25,239 nucleotides of DNA from assembly GCA_964638245.1 (NCBI GenBank), contig CAZWZG010000032.1, positions 1 to 25,239 of the forward strand. The letters run 5' to 3'. Shown here piece by piece: positions 7,080-15,436 of this stretch. The stretch's first letter is position 1. Every line of letters starts with the position of its first letter. The notes under the pieces are model-generated. The model was given only the letters and a program-made list of their open reading frames with translations. It did not search any database and was not told where the DNA came from. Source of the stretch: CAZWZG01 sp964638245. GTDB taxonomy: Bacteria; Pseudomonadota; Alphaproteobacteria; Rhodobacterales; Rhodobacteraceae. A program made the position numbers and the translations under genes.

Positions 7080-8504
7080 CTAAGCCGCCGACCCGCCAAC
7101 CGTCAGCCCGCCTATCAGCACACTTGGCTGACCCACGCCAACCGGCACCCACTGGCCGTCCTTGCCGCAATTCCCGATGCCCGGATCAAGCGCCATGTCG
7201 TTGCCGATCCCGCGGATCTGGTTCAACGCGGTCGCGCCATCTCCGATAAGCGTCGCGCCTTTGACTGGCGCGCCAATCTTGCCGTTTTCGACCTTGTACG
7301 CCTCGGTACAGCTGAACACGAACTTGCCGTTCGTTATATCCACCTGACCACCGCCAAAGCCCACGGCATAGATCCCGTCCTTGACGTCCGCGATCAGGCT
7401 TTCGGGCGCGGCATCGCCGCCCAGCATGTAGGTGTTCGTCATCCGTGGCATCGGGATATGCGCGAAACTCTGACGCCGCCCGTTGCCGGTCGGCTTCACG
7501 CCCATCAGCCGCGCGTTCTGGCGGTCCTGCATGTAGCCCACAAGGATGCCGTCTTCGATCAACACGTTCTTGCCCGACGGCGTGCCTTCGTCGTCCACCG
7601 TGATCGAGCCACGACGATCCCGGATCGTGCCGTCGTCGAGCACCGTGACACCCTTTGAAGCGATGCGTTGTCCCATAAGTCCCGCAAAAGCCGAGGTTTT
7701 CTTGCGGTTGAAATCGCCTTCCAACCCGTGCCCGATCGCCTCGTGCAACAAAATGCCGGGCCAGCCGGGGCCAAGCGCGACGTCCATCACGCCAGCGGGG
7801 GCAGGGACGGCAGACAGGTTCAGAACCGCAATCCGCAGCGCCTCGCGCGCTTTGACTTCCCAGTTTTCACGCGAAATCACGCTTTCCAGCCCAACCCGGC
7901 CACCACCGCCAGTTCCACCGCTTTCGCGGCGCCCGTTTTCCTCGACAATCACCGACACGTTCAGCCGCGCCATGGGCCGTGTGTCGGCCACGCGGTGCCC
8001 GTCAGGGCGCAGGATCTCGACCTGTTGAAGCGAGGCGGCAATCGTCGCCGACACCTGCACGACACGTGGGTCCAACCCGCGCAAGAAGGCATCGATTTCC
8101 TTAAGCGTATCAATTTTGACCGAAAATTCCGCATCCGCCATTGGATCAATCGGAGCATAAAGCCGCTTGTTGGTGCCAACGGGCGCATCTGCCAGCGTCC
8201 CGCCACCCGCTCCGACGGCGAGCCGCGCGGTTTCAGCGGCCCGCATCAGCGATTGTTCAGAAATCTCCGTCGAATGCGCGTATCCGGCCGTCTCACCGCG
8301 CACCGCCCGCAGGCCGAACCCTTCGGCCGCGTCATAGCTGGCGTTGCGCACGCGCCCGTCGTCGAAAGAAATGACCTCGGATCGGCGCCGCTCAAGGAAC
8401 AGCTCGCCATCATCTGCCCCGTCCGTGGCATGGCGCAGCGTCGTCAGAGCGGCCTCGACGTCCAGATGGCTTTCGAAAGGGGTGAAGGCGGGCGCGTCGG
8501 TCAT
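7080..8504 (-). CDS. tldD: Metalloprotease TldD
   Basis: TldD, 474 residues (family usually about 480), normally forms a zinc protease with TldE/PmbA that processes unfolded peptides such as microcin and CcdA. The zinc motif HExxxH is H254-E-A-I-G-H259, followed by GLEGDFNRKKTSAFAG. A C-terminal cysteine in NCGKDGQWVPVGVGQPSVLIGG is the likely third ligand. The N-terminus (SEVISFDDGRVRNASY and GFGLRAVRGETAGYAHS) is typical. The start ATG follows a GGAG-type site (CGGAGATTTC). TldE is not in this window. The gene is divergent from ctaC. Confidence 0.96.
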   Translation of the reverse strand: MTDAPAFTPFESHLDVEAALTTLRHATDGADDGELFLERRRSEVISFDDGRVRNASYDAAEGFGLRAVRGETAGYAHSTEISEQSLMRAAETARLAVGAGGGTLADAPVGTNKRLYAPIDPMADAEFSVKIDTLKEIDAFLRGLDPRVVQVSATIAASLQQVEILRPDGHRVADTRPMARLNVSVIVEENGRRESGGTGGGGRVGLESVISRENWEVKAREALRIAVLNLSAVPAPAGVMDVALGPGWPGILLHEAIGHGLEGDFNRKKTSAFAGLMGQRIASKGVTVLDDGTIRDRRGSITVDDEGTPSGKNVLIEDGILVGYMQDRQNARLMGVKPTGNGRRQSFAHIPMPRMTNTYMLGGDAAPESLIADVKDGIYAVGFGGGQVDITNGKFVFSCTEAYKVENGKIGAPVKGATLIGDGATALNQIRGIGNDMALDPGIGNCGKDGQWVPVGVGQPSVLIGGLTVGGSAA

Positions 8505-8534
8505 GAAATCTCCGAAAAATATGGGGGCAGGGGC

Positions 8535-8554
8535 AAAAAGCGTCTGTTTGACGC
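8535..8554 (-). terminator. Small hairpin with T5 in the tldD leader
   Basis: On the minus strand GCGTC, loop AAACA, GACGC is followed directly by TTTTT, ending 30 bases before the tldD ATG. It has the layout of an intrinsic terminator, but the stem is only five base pairs. If the tldD promoter lies upstream it could attenuate; otherwise it may stop antisense transcripts from the ctaC side. Confidence 0.3.
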
Positions 8555-8681
8555 AACCCTCTCTCTTGTCCGTTCCGATCTAATATGATTTCAGAGAACG
8601 CAAATGCAACGACCGGGTGTCTTTCGGTTGTATGCACGGGAAAAACGATTGCCCGCCAAGGGCTCGAAGGGAACAGAACGC

Positions 8682-9548
8682 ATGTTGCACCGCTTCCGCA
8701 CACTCGTCACGCTTGCCGCGCTCCTTTTGCCGGGCATGGCTTTTGCCCAATCGGCGCTCGATCCACAGGGCCTCGAAATCCGCGGCGCGCCCGTTGACGA
8801 CGGAACAGGGTTCCAGGTGGCCGCTACCAAGATTGCGGCTGACGCCCAATGGCTGGACGGTTTCCTTCACATCCTGATGGCGGTCATCGTGATCTTCGTG
8901 CTTGGTCTCTTGGCCATCGTGATCGTGCGCTACAATCAGCGCGCCAACAAGGAACCGGCGACCTTCACGCACAACCAGCCGCTTGAGATCGCATGGACGT
9001 TCATCCCGGTGGTAATCCTGATTTTCATCGGGGCGTTTTCGCTTCCGGTCCTGTTCGACCAACAGCGCATCCCCGAGGGCGATGTGACGATCAAGACGAC
9101 CGGCTACCAGTGGTACTGGGGCTATGAATATCCCGAGCACGGCATCGAATACGAAGCCTACATGCTCCAGCCCGAAGAGCTGGCCGCGCATGGCTATACC
9201 CAAGACGAATTCCGCCTCGCGACGGACACAGCCATGGTGATTCCGACGGGCAAGACCATCGTCGTTCAGGTGACTGCAGCTGACGTGATCCACTCTTGGA
9301 CCGTACCTGCCTTCGGTGTGAAGCAGGACGGCATTCCGGGCCGTCTGGCAGAGCTGTGGTTCGAAGTGCCTGAGGGCGAGGAAGGTATCTATTTCGGTCA
9401 GTGTTCCGAGCTTTGCGGCAAGGACCACGCCTACATGCCCATCACGGTCAAGGCCGTGACGCAGGAAGAATATGACGCGTGGCTTGATGCCGCGATCGAA
9501 GAATACGCTGGCATTCCGCGCACCGTCACATTTGCAGCTGCGGATTAA
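8682..9548 (+). CDS. ctaC: Cytochrome c oxidase subunit II
   Basis: Subunit II of the aa3-type oxidase; it carries the CuA centre that takes electrons from cytochrome c in the periplasm. The 288 residues begin with a signal peptide (LVTLAALLLPGMAFA, cleavage near residue 22). Two membrane helices follow, at about 62-83 and 104-123. The CuA ligands are visible as H204, C241, E243, C245, H249 and M252 (CSELCGKDHAYM). The aromatic stretch GYQWYWGYEYP is at 141-151. An upstream in-frame ATG at 8604 is rejected because AAGGGA precedes 8682 and the signal peptide starts there. ctaD is not adjacent, as in other alphaproteobacteria with a split cta cluster. Confidence 0.97.
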   Translation: MLHRFRTLVTLAALLLPGMAFAQSALDPQGLEIRGAPVDDGTGFQVAATKIAADAQWLDGFLHILMAVIVIFVLGLLAIVIVRYNQRANKEPATFTHNQPLEIAWTFIPVVILIFIGAFSLPVLFDQQRIPEGDVTIKTTGYQWYWGYEYPEHGIEYEAYMLQPEELAAHGYTQDEFRLATDTAMVIPTGKTIVVQVTAADVIHSWTVPAFGVKQDGIPGRLAELWFEVPEGEEGIYFGQCSELCGKDHAYMPITVKAVTQEEYDAWLDAAIEEYAGIPRTVTFAAAD

Positions 9549-9551
9549 ATC

Positions 9552-10475
9552 TTGAGCGATGTCACCCATAACAGGGCCGCCGAACCCGAGTTCAGCGACT
9601 ATTTCGCGCTTTTGAAGCCGCGGGTGATGTCGCTTGTGATCTTCACGGCGCTTGTCGGCATCATCGTCGCGCCCGGCTCGATCCATCCGATGATCGCGTT
9701 CACCGCGCTCTTGTTCATCGCCATCGGGGCTGGGGCCTCGGGATCGTTGAACATGTGGTATGACGCGGACATCGACGCGCGCATGAAGCGCACGGCGGGT
9801 CGTCCGGTGCCATCGGGACGCGTGACGGCGGATGAAGCGTTCGGTGTTGGCATCGCGCTGTCTGGTATTTCGGTGGTGATGTTGGCGCTCGCCACGAACA
9901 TCGCTGCGGCCGCGCTTCTTGCCTTCACGATCTTCTTCTACGTCGTCATCTACACGATGTGGCTCAAGCGCCTGACGCCCCAGAACATCGTCATCGGCGG
10001 CGCTGCAGGCGCGTTCCCTCCGATGGTGGGATGGATGGCGGCCACAGGCACGATCGCGATCGAGCCGGTGTTGATGTTCATGTTGATCTTCGTCTGGACC
10101 CCGCCCCATTTCTGGGCGCTGGCGCTGTTCACGAAAGCTGACTACGCCAACGCGGGCGTGCCGATGCTGACCGTGACCCATGGTCGCGAAGCAACGCGCC
10201 GCCAAATCCTGATCTACAGCGTGCTCTTGGTGCCTGTGGCGCTCTGGCTGGCGCTGTCCAGCATTGGTGGCCCGGTGACGATTGCGGCGGCCGTTGTGCT
10301 CAATGCGATGTTCCTACGCTGGGCCTTCGCGGTTTGGCGTCGCGACGATGCCGCGGCTGATGCGGACAATTATGCTGCCGAAAAGCGGCTCTTCAAAGTC
10401 TCGCTCTACTACCTGTTCGTCCATTTCTTTGCGCTGTTGGCCGATGCGGCCTTGCGCGCCGGAGGATTGATCTAA
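9552..10475 (+). CDS. ctaB: Protoheme IX farnesyltransferase (heme O synthase)
   Basis: Inner-membrane UbiA-family prenyltransferase that adds a farnesyl group to heme b to make heme O for the oxidase. The 307 residues contain the magnesium-prenyl-diphosphate motif N67-x3-D71-x3-D75 in NMWYDADIDARMKRTAGRP. A second conserved loop reads YTMWLKRLTPQNIVIGGAAGAFPPMVGW. The start appears to be TTG at 9552, three bases after the ctaC stop, with only a weak GGA seven bases upstream; no in-frame ATG occurs before the conserved N-terminus. This suggests translation coupled to ctaC. Confidence 0.96.
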   Translation: MSDVTHNRAAEPEFSDYFALLKPRVMSLVIFTALVGIIVAPGSIHPMIAFTALLFIAIGAGASGSLNMWYDADIDARMKRTAGRPVPSGRVTADEAFGVGIALSGISVVMLALATNIAAAALLAFTIFFYVVIYTMWLKRLTPQNIVIGGAAGAFPPMVGWMAATGTIAIEPVLMFMLIFVWTPPHFWALALFTKADYANAGVPMLTVTHGREATRRQILIYSVLLVPVALWLALSSIGGPVTIAAAVVLNAMFLRWAFAVWRRDDAAADADNYAAEKRLFKVSLYYLFVHFFALLADAALRAGGLI

Positions 10476-10663
10476 TGGCACTGAAAGTGACCCATGAACT
10501 GCACAAGCGCCGCCATTCCCGCAATCTGGGTGTCGGTCTTGTCCTCGTTGGCCTCATCGTCGTGGTCTTCGGCCTGACTGTCGTCAAGGTTCAGCAACTT
10601 GGGGCCATCCAAGCGTTCGATCACGTCGTGCGCCCCGAAATGTTTCCAGCGGATCCGCAATGA
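10475..10663 (+). CDS. Small single-pass membrane protein of the cta cluster (CoxF-like)
   Basis: A 62-residue protein with a basic N-terminus (HELHKRRHSRN), one membrane helix (LGVGLVLVGLIVVVFGLTVV) and a short outer tail. Its ATG overlaps the ctaB stop (TAATG), with GGAGG upstream, and its TGA overlaps the ctaG ATG. Alphaproteobacterial cta operons commonly carry a small ORF at this position, often annotated as a CoxF-like assembly protein. I infer a role in oxidase assembly from position only, since no metal ligand is visible. Confidence 0.8.
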   Translation: MALKVTHELHKRRHSRNLGVGLVLVGLIVVVFGLTVVKVQQLGAIQAFDHVVRPEMFPADPQ

Positions 10664-11220
10664 GCGATGTGAGCACAAATAACACCCGCACGGTGAAGAA
10701 GCTGGTCATGGTCGGTTTGACCATGGGCGCGCTCGCCTGGGCGTCGGTGCCTCTGTACGACTGGTTTTGCAGCGTCACAGGCTTTGGCGGGACGCCGGGC
10801 GTGTCGGACGTGGCCTCGGACGAGGTTCTGGACCAAACGATCGAAATCGTCTTTGACGCGTCCACCGAGCGCGGCATGCCCTGGGAATTCAAACCCGTCG
10901 AGCGGTCCGTTGAAATCAACATCGGCGCAACCGGCCTGGCGTTTTACGAGGCGCACAACCCGACAAACCGCCCTATGGCCGGGACGGCAGTGTTCAACGT
11001 GACGCCCTATTCGGCTGGTGGATATTTCATCAAGGTGCAGTGCTTCTGCTTTGAATTGCAGGTGCTCCAGCCGGGCGAAACCGTCATGATGCCGGTCAGC
11101 TTCTACGTTGACCCCGAGATCGTTGATGACGCGGACGCACGGTTTGCGAACCGCATCACACTGTCATACACATTCTACGAAACCGACTTACCAGACGAAG
11201 ATCTGTCGTCGTTGAACTAA
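10660..11220 (+). CDS. ctaG: Cytochrome c oxidase assembly protein CtaG (Cox11)
   Basis: Copper chaperone that delivers Cu(B) to oxidase subunit I. The 186 residues have a single N-terminal membrane helix (about 14-32), and a large soluble periplasmic domain follows. The copper-binding CFCF is at 128-131 (KVQCFCFELQVLQPGE), and a conserved cysteine lies just after the helix (LYDWFCSVTGFGG, C37). The ATG overlaps the preceding stop as ATGA. All hallmark residues of Cox11 are present. Confidence 0.97.
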   Translation: MSDVSTNNTRTVKKLVMVGLTMGALAWASVPLYDWFCSVTGFGGTPGVSDVASDEVLDQTIEIVFDASTERGMPWEFKPVERSVEINIGATGLAFYEAHNPTNRPMAGTAVFNVTPYSAGGYFIKVQCFCFELQVLQPGETVMMPVSFYVDPEIVDDADARFANRITLSYTFYETDLPDEDLSSLN

Positions 11221-11236
11221 GCTCGAGGGAACCGAG

Positions 11237-12037
11237 ATGGCTCACGCAAAGAACCATGACTACCACATCATAAACCCGTCGGTCTGGCCTTTCGTGGCCG
11301 CCGTTTCGGCGTTCCTGATGCTTTTCGGGGCCGTGCTCTGGATGCACGACAACGGCCCATGGCTGTTCCTGATCGGGTTTGTGGGCGTTCTCTACACGAT
11401 GTTCGCCTGGTGGTCGGATGTCGTCGCCGAAAGCCGCTCGGGCGATCACACCCCGGTTGTCCGGATCGGCCTGCGCTACGGCTTCATCCTGTTCATCATG
11501 TCCGAGGTCATGTTCTTTGCGGCATGGTTCTGGAGCTTTTTCAAGCACGCAATTTGGCCGGGCGGCGAGTTGACACCCGTCGAATACTCGGTGTTCCCGC
11601 CAACGAATATCGAAACCTTCGACCCATGGCACCTGCCGCTGATCAATACGCTGATCCTGTTGTGCTCGGGTGCCGCAGCAACATGGGCGCACCACGCGCT
11701 GGTCGAAGAAGACAACAAAAAAGACATGAAGACCGGACTGATCATTGCCGTCGTGCTCGGTTTGATCTTCACGGGACTGCAGGCCTATGAATATGTCCAC
11801 GCCAGCTTCGGATTTGCCGGCAACATCTATGGCGCGAACTTCTTCATGGCGACGGGTTTCCACGGCGCTCACGTGATCATCGGCACGATCTTCCTGTTCG
11901 TGTGCTATTTGCGCGTCCGCGCCGGTCACTTCACGCCGGAAAAGCATGTCGGGTTTGAGGCTGCCGTTTGGTACTGGCACTTTGTCGACGTGGTCTGGCT
12001 GTTCCTCTTCGCCTCGATCTACGTCTGGGGTGCCTAA
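11237..12037 (+). CDS. ctaE: Cytochrome c oxidase subunit III
   Basis: Subunit III of the aa3-type oxidase, 266 residues with seven membrane helices, stabilising subunit I and its proton uptake. It begins HDYHIINPSVWPF. Typical motifs are SEVMFFAAWFWSFFK, EYSVFPP, ETFDPWHLPLINTLILLCSG, GATWAHHAL-like TWAHHAL, FHGAHVIIGTIFL, and the C-terminal WYWHFVDVVWLFLFASIYVWG. GAGGGAA lies before the ATG, 16 bases after ctaG. It is followed by a hairpin before surf1. Confidence 0.97.
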   Translation: MAHAKNHDYHIINPSVWPFVAAVSAFLMLFGAVLWMHDNGPWLFLIGFVGVLYTMFAWWSDVVAESRSGDHTPVVRIGLRYGFILFIMSEVMFFAAWFWSFFKHAIWPGGELTPVEYSVFPPTNIETFDPWHLPLINTLILLCSGAAATWAHHALVEEDNKKDMKTGLIIAVVLGLIFTGLQAYEYVHASFGFAGNIYGANFFMATGFHGAHVIIGTIFLFVCYLRVRAGHFTPEKHVGFEAAVWYWHFVDVVWLFLFASIYVWGA

Positions 12038-12045
12038 GGATTTCC

Positions 12046-12078
12046 GCCTCCGATGGCCGTATTTGAAAAAAGAAGAAG
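12046..12078 (+). repeat. Degenerate copy of the GCCTCC...TATTT intergenic element
   Basis: It starts GCCTCCG and has TATTT and AGA.GAAG at the same spacing as the fuller copy at 19451-19483 (there on the other strand). Aligned without gaps, 21 of 33 positions match. Its right end runs into the ctaE-surf1 hairpin. Confidence 0.35.
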
Positions 12079-12107
12079 GGGCGCGGCGGTTCGCGCCCTT
12101 CGTCTTT
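12069..12107 (+). terminator. Hairpin between ctaE and surf1
   Basis: AAAGA and GAAGG...GCGCG pair across a GCGGTT loop with CGCGCCCTTC and TCTTT, about 15 base pairs with one mismatch and one bulged G. A-rich sequence on the left and TCTTT on the right make it terminator-like in both directions. surf1 starts nine bases later without any visible promoter, so partial termination is more likely than a full stop. Confidence 0.5.
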
Positions 12108-12115
12108 GAGAGAGC

Positions 12116-12781
12116 ATGAAACCCTACCTCGCCCCCATCGTCATCTGCATTGCTGGCCTTGCGATCCTGTTGAATCTGGGCGCTTGGCAGATCAGGCGGC
12201 TGGAATGGAAAGAGGCCATCTTGGCCGAGATAGACGCCCGGATCGTTGGTGAGGCCACGACCCTTCCGGCCAGTTTTGACCGCGACCGCGACCGCTACTT
12301 GCCTGTTGAAGTCGAGGGCGTGTTTACCGGAGAGCGGTTGCGGGTTCTGACATCGGTTCCCGGTGTTGGTCCCGGCGCCCTGATCATTGAAGTCATGGAA
12401 ACCGACGGTCGGCGCATCCTTGTTGATCAGGGGTTTCGATCCGAGGCCGCCGGGTCAATCGACGTTGGTGCGCAAGAGGGCACCGTTCTTGGCAATGTCC
12501 ATTGGCCCGACGAAATCCGATCCAGCACGCCCGAGCCGGAGTTCGACCTCTGGTTTGCGCGCGACGCTGACCTGATGGCCGCCCGACTTGGGACGGAACC
12601 CGTCATGGTCATCGCCAGCGATGTGACGCGCGGAACGCCGCTTTCGACCCCGCAACCGGTCGATACGGGCGCGATCCCCAATGATCACCTTCTATATGCC
12701 ATCACATGGTTTGGCCTGGCGGCGGTCTGGTTGGGGATGACACTCTACTGGGTCTCGCGTATCAGGGCACGGACGCGCTGA
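12116..12781 (+). CDS. surf1: Surf1 family cytochrome oxidase biogenesis protein
   Basis: Surf1 helps insert heme a into oxidase subunit I. The 221 residues show the family's two-helix layout: one membrane helix near residues 6-22 and one near 195-215 (LLYAITWFGLAAVWLGMTLYWV). The N-terminal LGAWQIRRLEWKEAI and central RDRYLPVEVEGVF and ILVDQGF segments match Surf1. It starts at ATG 12116 after GAGAG, and follows the hairpin that ends the structural part of the cta cluster. Confidence 0.93.
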   Translation: MKPYLAPIVICIAGLAILLNLGAWQIRRLEWKEAILAEIDARIVGEATTLPASFDRDRDRYLPVEVEGVFTGERLRVLTSVPGVGPGALIIEVMETDGRRILVDQGFRSEAAGSIDVGAQEGTVLGNVHWPDEIRSSTPEPEFDLWFARDADLMAARLGTEPVMVIASDVTRGTPLSTPQPVDTGAIPNDHLLYAITWFGLAAVWLGMTLYWVSRIRARTR

Positions 12782-12791
12782 GGGAAGGTTG

Positions 12792-14180
12792 ATGCACTAT
12801 ATCTCGACCCGCGGGGATGCCCCGCAATTGGGCTTTGCCGATGCCATGCTGACGGGGCTGGCCTCGGATGGTGGGCTGTATTTGCCGGATGCGTTTCCGA
12901 CGCTTGGTGCGGCGGATATCGCGGCCATGGCCGGGCTGTCTTATGAGGAAACAGCGCTGCGCGTGATGACCCCGTTCATCGGTGATGCGTTCACTGAGGC
13001 GGAGTTTGGCGACCTGATCGCCAAGGCCTATGCCACCTTCGGCCATGACGCGCGCGCACCTTTGGTTCAGCTGGGCGCCAACCATCATCTGCTCGAGCTG
13101 TTCCACGGCCCCCCGCTGGCCTTCAAGGACTTCGCCATGCAGCTGATCGGTCAGCTGTTTCAGGCCGAACTTGCCCGCCGGGGCAAGCGCATTTCCATCG
13201 TCGTGGCAACCTCCGGGGACACGGGTTCAGCCGCCATGGAAGCCTTCAAGGGCCTCGACGCCATCGACGTCTTTGTCCTGTTCCCCGACGGGCGCGTGTC
13301 CGACGTCCAGCGCCGCCAGATGACCACGCCGTCCGAAGACAACGTCCACGCTATCGCCGTCAAAGGCGACTTCGACGACTGCCAGGCGGCGGTCAAAGCC
13401 ATGTTCGCGGACCCCGCGTTTCGCACCGATGTCGGCCTTGCCGCCGTCAATTCGATCAACTGGGCACGTGTCCTGGCACAGGTCGTCTACTTCTTCTCGT
13501 CCGCAGTGTCGCTTGGCGCGCCGCACCGCCCCGTCAGCTTTACCGTGCCCACCGGCAATTTTGGCGACATATTCGCGGGCTATGTCGCGCGCTCCATGGG
13601 CCTTCCGATTGAAAAGCTGGTGATTGCCACCAACCAGAACGACATCCTGCACCGCACGATGATGAACGGGGCGCACACCAAGGAAGGCGTCACGCCGTCG
13701 ATCAGCCCGTCCATGGACATTCAAGTCAGCTCCAACTTCGAACGCGCGCTTTATCTTGCCTACAACGGTGACGCTGGCGCCATTCGTCAGCAGATGGACG
13801 CGCTGTCGGGCGAGGGTGGCTTCACTGTCAGCCAGGGCGCTATGCAAGCGCTGCGGGAGATTTATGCCTCGGGTCGCGCCAGCGAAGCCGAAACCTCGGC
13901 GACTATCGCGACAGCTCTTGAACACACGGGCGAGCTTCTCTGCCCGCATTCCGCCGTCGGCGTCCACGTGGCTGAAGACTTCCTCGGCTCGACCCCGATG
14001 ATCACCCTCGCAACCGCCCATCCAGCCAAGTTCCCGGACGCTGTCGAGGCCGCAACCGGCATCCGGCCCGCGCTCCCGCCCCGCATGGCGGACCTTTTCG
14101 AACGACAAGAACGCGTGACCCCCCTTGCCAACGACCTCGCCGCGATCAAAGATCACGTTCGGAGGACAACGCGGGCGTGA
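12792..14180 (+). CDS. thrC: Threonine synthase
   Basis: PLP enzyme converting O-phosphohomoserine to threonine, the last step of threonine synthesis. The 462 residues begin HYISTRGDAPQLGF and continue ASDGGLYLPDAFP. The PLP lysine is K112 in LAFKDFAMQ. Further motifs are ATSGDTGSAAMEAF, VNSINWARVLAQVVYFF and VPTGNFGDIFAGYVA. ATG at 12792 is preferred over an adjacent in-frame TTG (12789), with AGGGA upstream. The gene overlaps the next one by four bases (GTGA). Confidence 0.97.
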   Translation: MHYISTRGDAPQLGFADAMLTGLASDGGLYLPDAFPTLGAADIAAMAGLSYEETALRVMTPFIGDAFTEAEFGDLIAKAYATFGHDARAPLVQLGANHHLLELFHGPPLAFKDFAMQLIGQLFQAELARRGKRISIVVATSGDTGSAAMEAFKGLDAIDVFVLFPDGRVSDVQRRQMTTPSEDNVHAIAVKGDFDDCQAAVKAMFADPAFRTDVGLAAVNSINWARVLAQVVYFFSSAVSLGAPHRPVSFTVPTGNFGDIFAGYVARSMGLPIEKLVIATNQNDILHRTMMNGAHTKEGVTPSISPSMDIQVSSNFERALYLAYNGDAGAIRQQMDALSGEGGFTVSQGAMQALREIYASGRASEAETSATIATALEHTGELLCPHSAVGVHVAEDFLGSTPMITLATAHPAKFPDAVEAATGIRPALPPRMADLFERQERVTPLANDLAAIKDHVRRTTRA

Positions 14181-15436
14181 CAGTCGAAATCCATAGCCTT
14201 CCCAACGGGGTGCGTATCGTGAGCGAGGCGATGCCCTCGCTTCACTCGGCGTCCATCGGGATCTGGGTGAAGGCGGGTGGTCGCCACGAGCGGCCCGAGC
14301 AAAACGGGATCGCGCATTTCCTCGAGCATATGGCGTTCAAGGGGACCAAGACGCGCAACGCGCTTCAGATCGCCGAAGCCATCGAAGACGTCGGCGGCTA
14401 CATCAACGCCTATACCTCGCGTGAGATGACGACGTTCTATGCCCGCGTCCTTGAAAACGACGTCAGCCTTGCACTCGACGTTCTGGCCGACATCGTCCTA
14501 AACCCGGTGTTTGATCCCAAAGAGATCGAGGTCGAACGCCACGTGATCCTGCAGGAAATCGGGCAGGCGCACGACACCCCCGACGACATCATCTTCGACT
14601 GGCTGCAAGAGGCCGCCTACCCAAACCAGGCGCTTGGCCGCACGATCCTTGGCGAAATCGACCGCGTCGAAAGCTTCCACCGCGATGACCTGTCCGGCTT
14701 TGTGCGCGAGCACTACCTGCCCGAAAACATCATCATCGCCGCCGCCGGGGCCATCGACCACGACACGCTGGTCGCCCAAGCCGCAGCCCTGTTCGGCGAT
14801 CTCAGCGGCGGCGAAGAACCCCATTGGGAAGCCGCGCGCTTTCACGGTTCGGAAATCCGCGAAATCAAACCCCTCGAACAGGCGCATTTCACGCTTGGTT
14901 TCGAGGGACCCGCCTACCGCGACGAAGCGATCTACACCGCACAGATCTTCTCAACAGCCTTCGGTGGCGGCATGTCGTCCCGTCTTTTTCAGGAGGCGCG
15001 CGAACGCCGCGGCCTGTGCTACACGATCTTCGCCCAAGCGGGCGCCTATGCCGATAGCGGCATGACAACGATCTACGCGGGCACATCGGCAGAAGAAATC
15101 GACCTGCTCGCAGGCCTGACCATCGACGAGTTGAAACGCGCCTCCGAAGACTTCTCCGAAGCTGAAATCGCCCGCGCGCGTCAGCAGATGAAAGCAGGCC
15201 TTCTGATGGGCCTTGAGTCCGCCTCATCCCGCGCAGAACGCCTTGCCCGGATGCTCGCCATCTGGGGCCGTGTCCCGCCCATCGAGGAAACCATCGACCT
15301 CATCGATGCCGTCACCCGCGACCGGGTCCGCGATTTCGCGGGCGCGATGACCGAAGGCGGTCTTGCCATGGCGCTCTATGGCCCCGTCACATCCGCCCCC
15401 ACATTGGAAGGGCTCAGCAAAAGGCTTGTGGCCTGA
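14177..15436 (+). CDS. M16 family zinc peptidase (mitochondrial processing peptidase-like)
   Basis: Pitrilysin-family metallopeptidase of 419 residues, the bacterial relative of the mitochondrial processing peptidase beta subunit. The inverted zinc motif HxxEH is H47-F-L-E50-H51, and the distal glutamate is E127 in VILQEIGQ. The second half holds the inactive structural domain, with a glycine-rich loop (STAFGGGMSSRLFQEARERRGLCY). No signal peptide is seen, so it is probably cytoplasmic. It starts at GTG overlapping the thrC stop, with GGAGG eleven bases upstream. The substrate is unknown. Confidence 0.93.
   Translation: MTVEIHSLPNGVRIVSEAMPSLHSASIGIWVKAGGRHERPEQNGIAHFLEHMAFKGTKTRNALQIAEAIEDVGGYINAYTSREMTTFYARVLENDVSLALDVLADIVLNPVFDPKEIEVERHVILQEIGQAHDTPDDIIFDWLQEAAYPNQALGRTILGEIDRVESFHRDDLSGFVREHYLPENIIIAAAGAIDHDTLVAQAAALFGDLSGGEEPHWEAARFHGSEIREIKPLEQAHFTLGFEGPAYRDEAIYTAQIFSTAFGGGMSSRLFQEARERRGLCYTIFAQAGAYADSGMTTIYAGTSAEEIDLLAGLTIDELKRASEDFSEAEIARARQQMKAGLLMGLESASSRAERLARMLAIWGRVPPIEETIDLIDAVTRDRVRDFAGAMTEGGLAMALYGPVTSAPTLEGLSKRLVA

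Noticed and set aside
8580..10205. 541-residue open frame on the minus strand
   Set aside because: Antisense to ctaC and ctaB, whose catalytic residues are intact; low-complexity composition typical of a shadow frame.
13227..14156. 309-residue open frame on the minus strand
   Set aside because: Antisense to thrC, no domain, no ribosome site.
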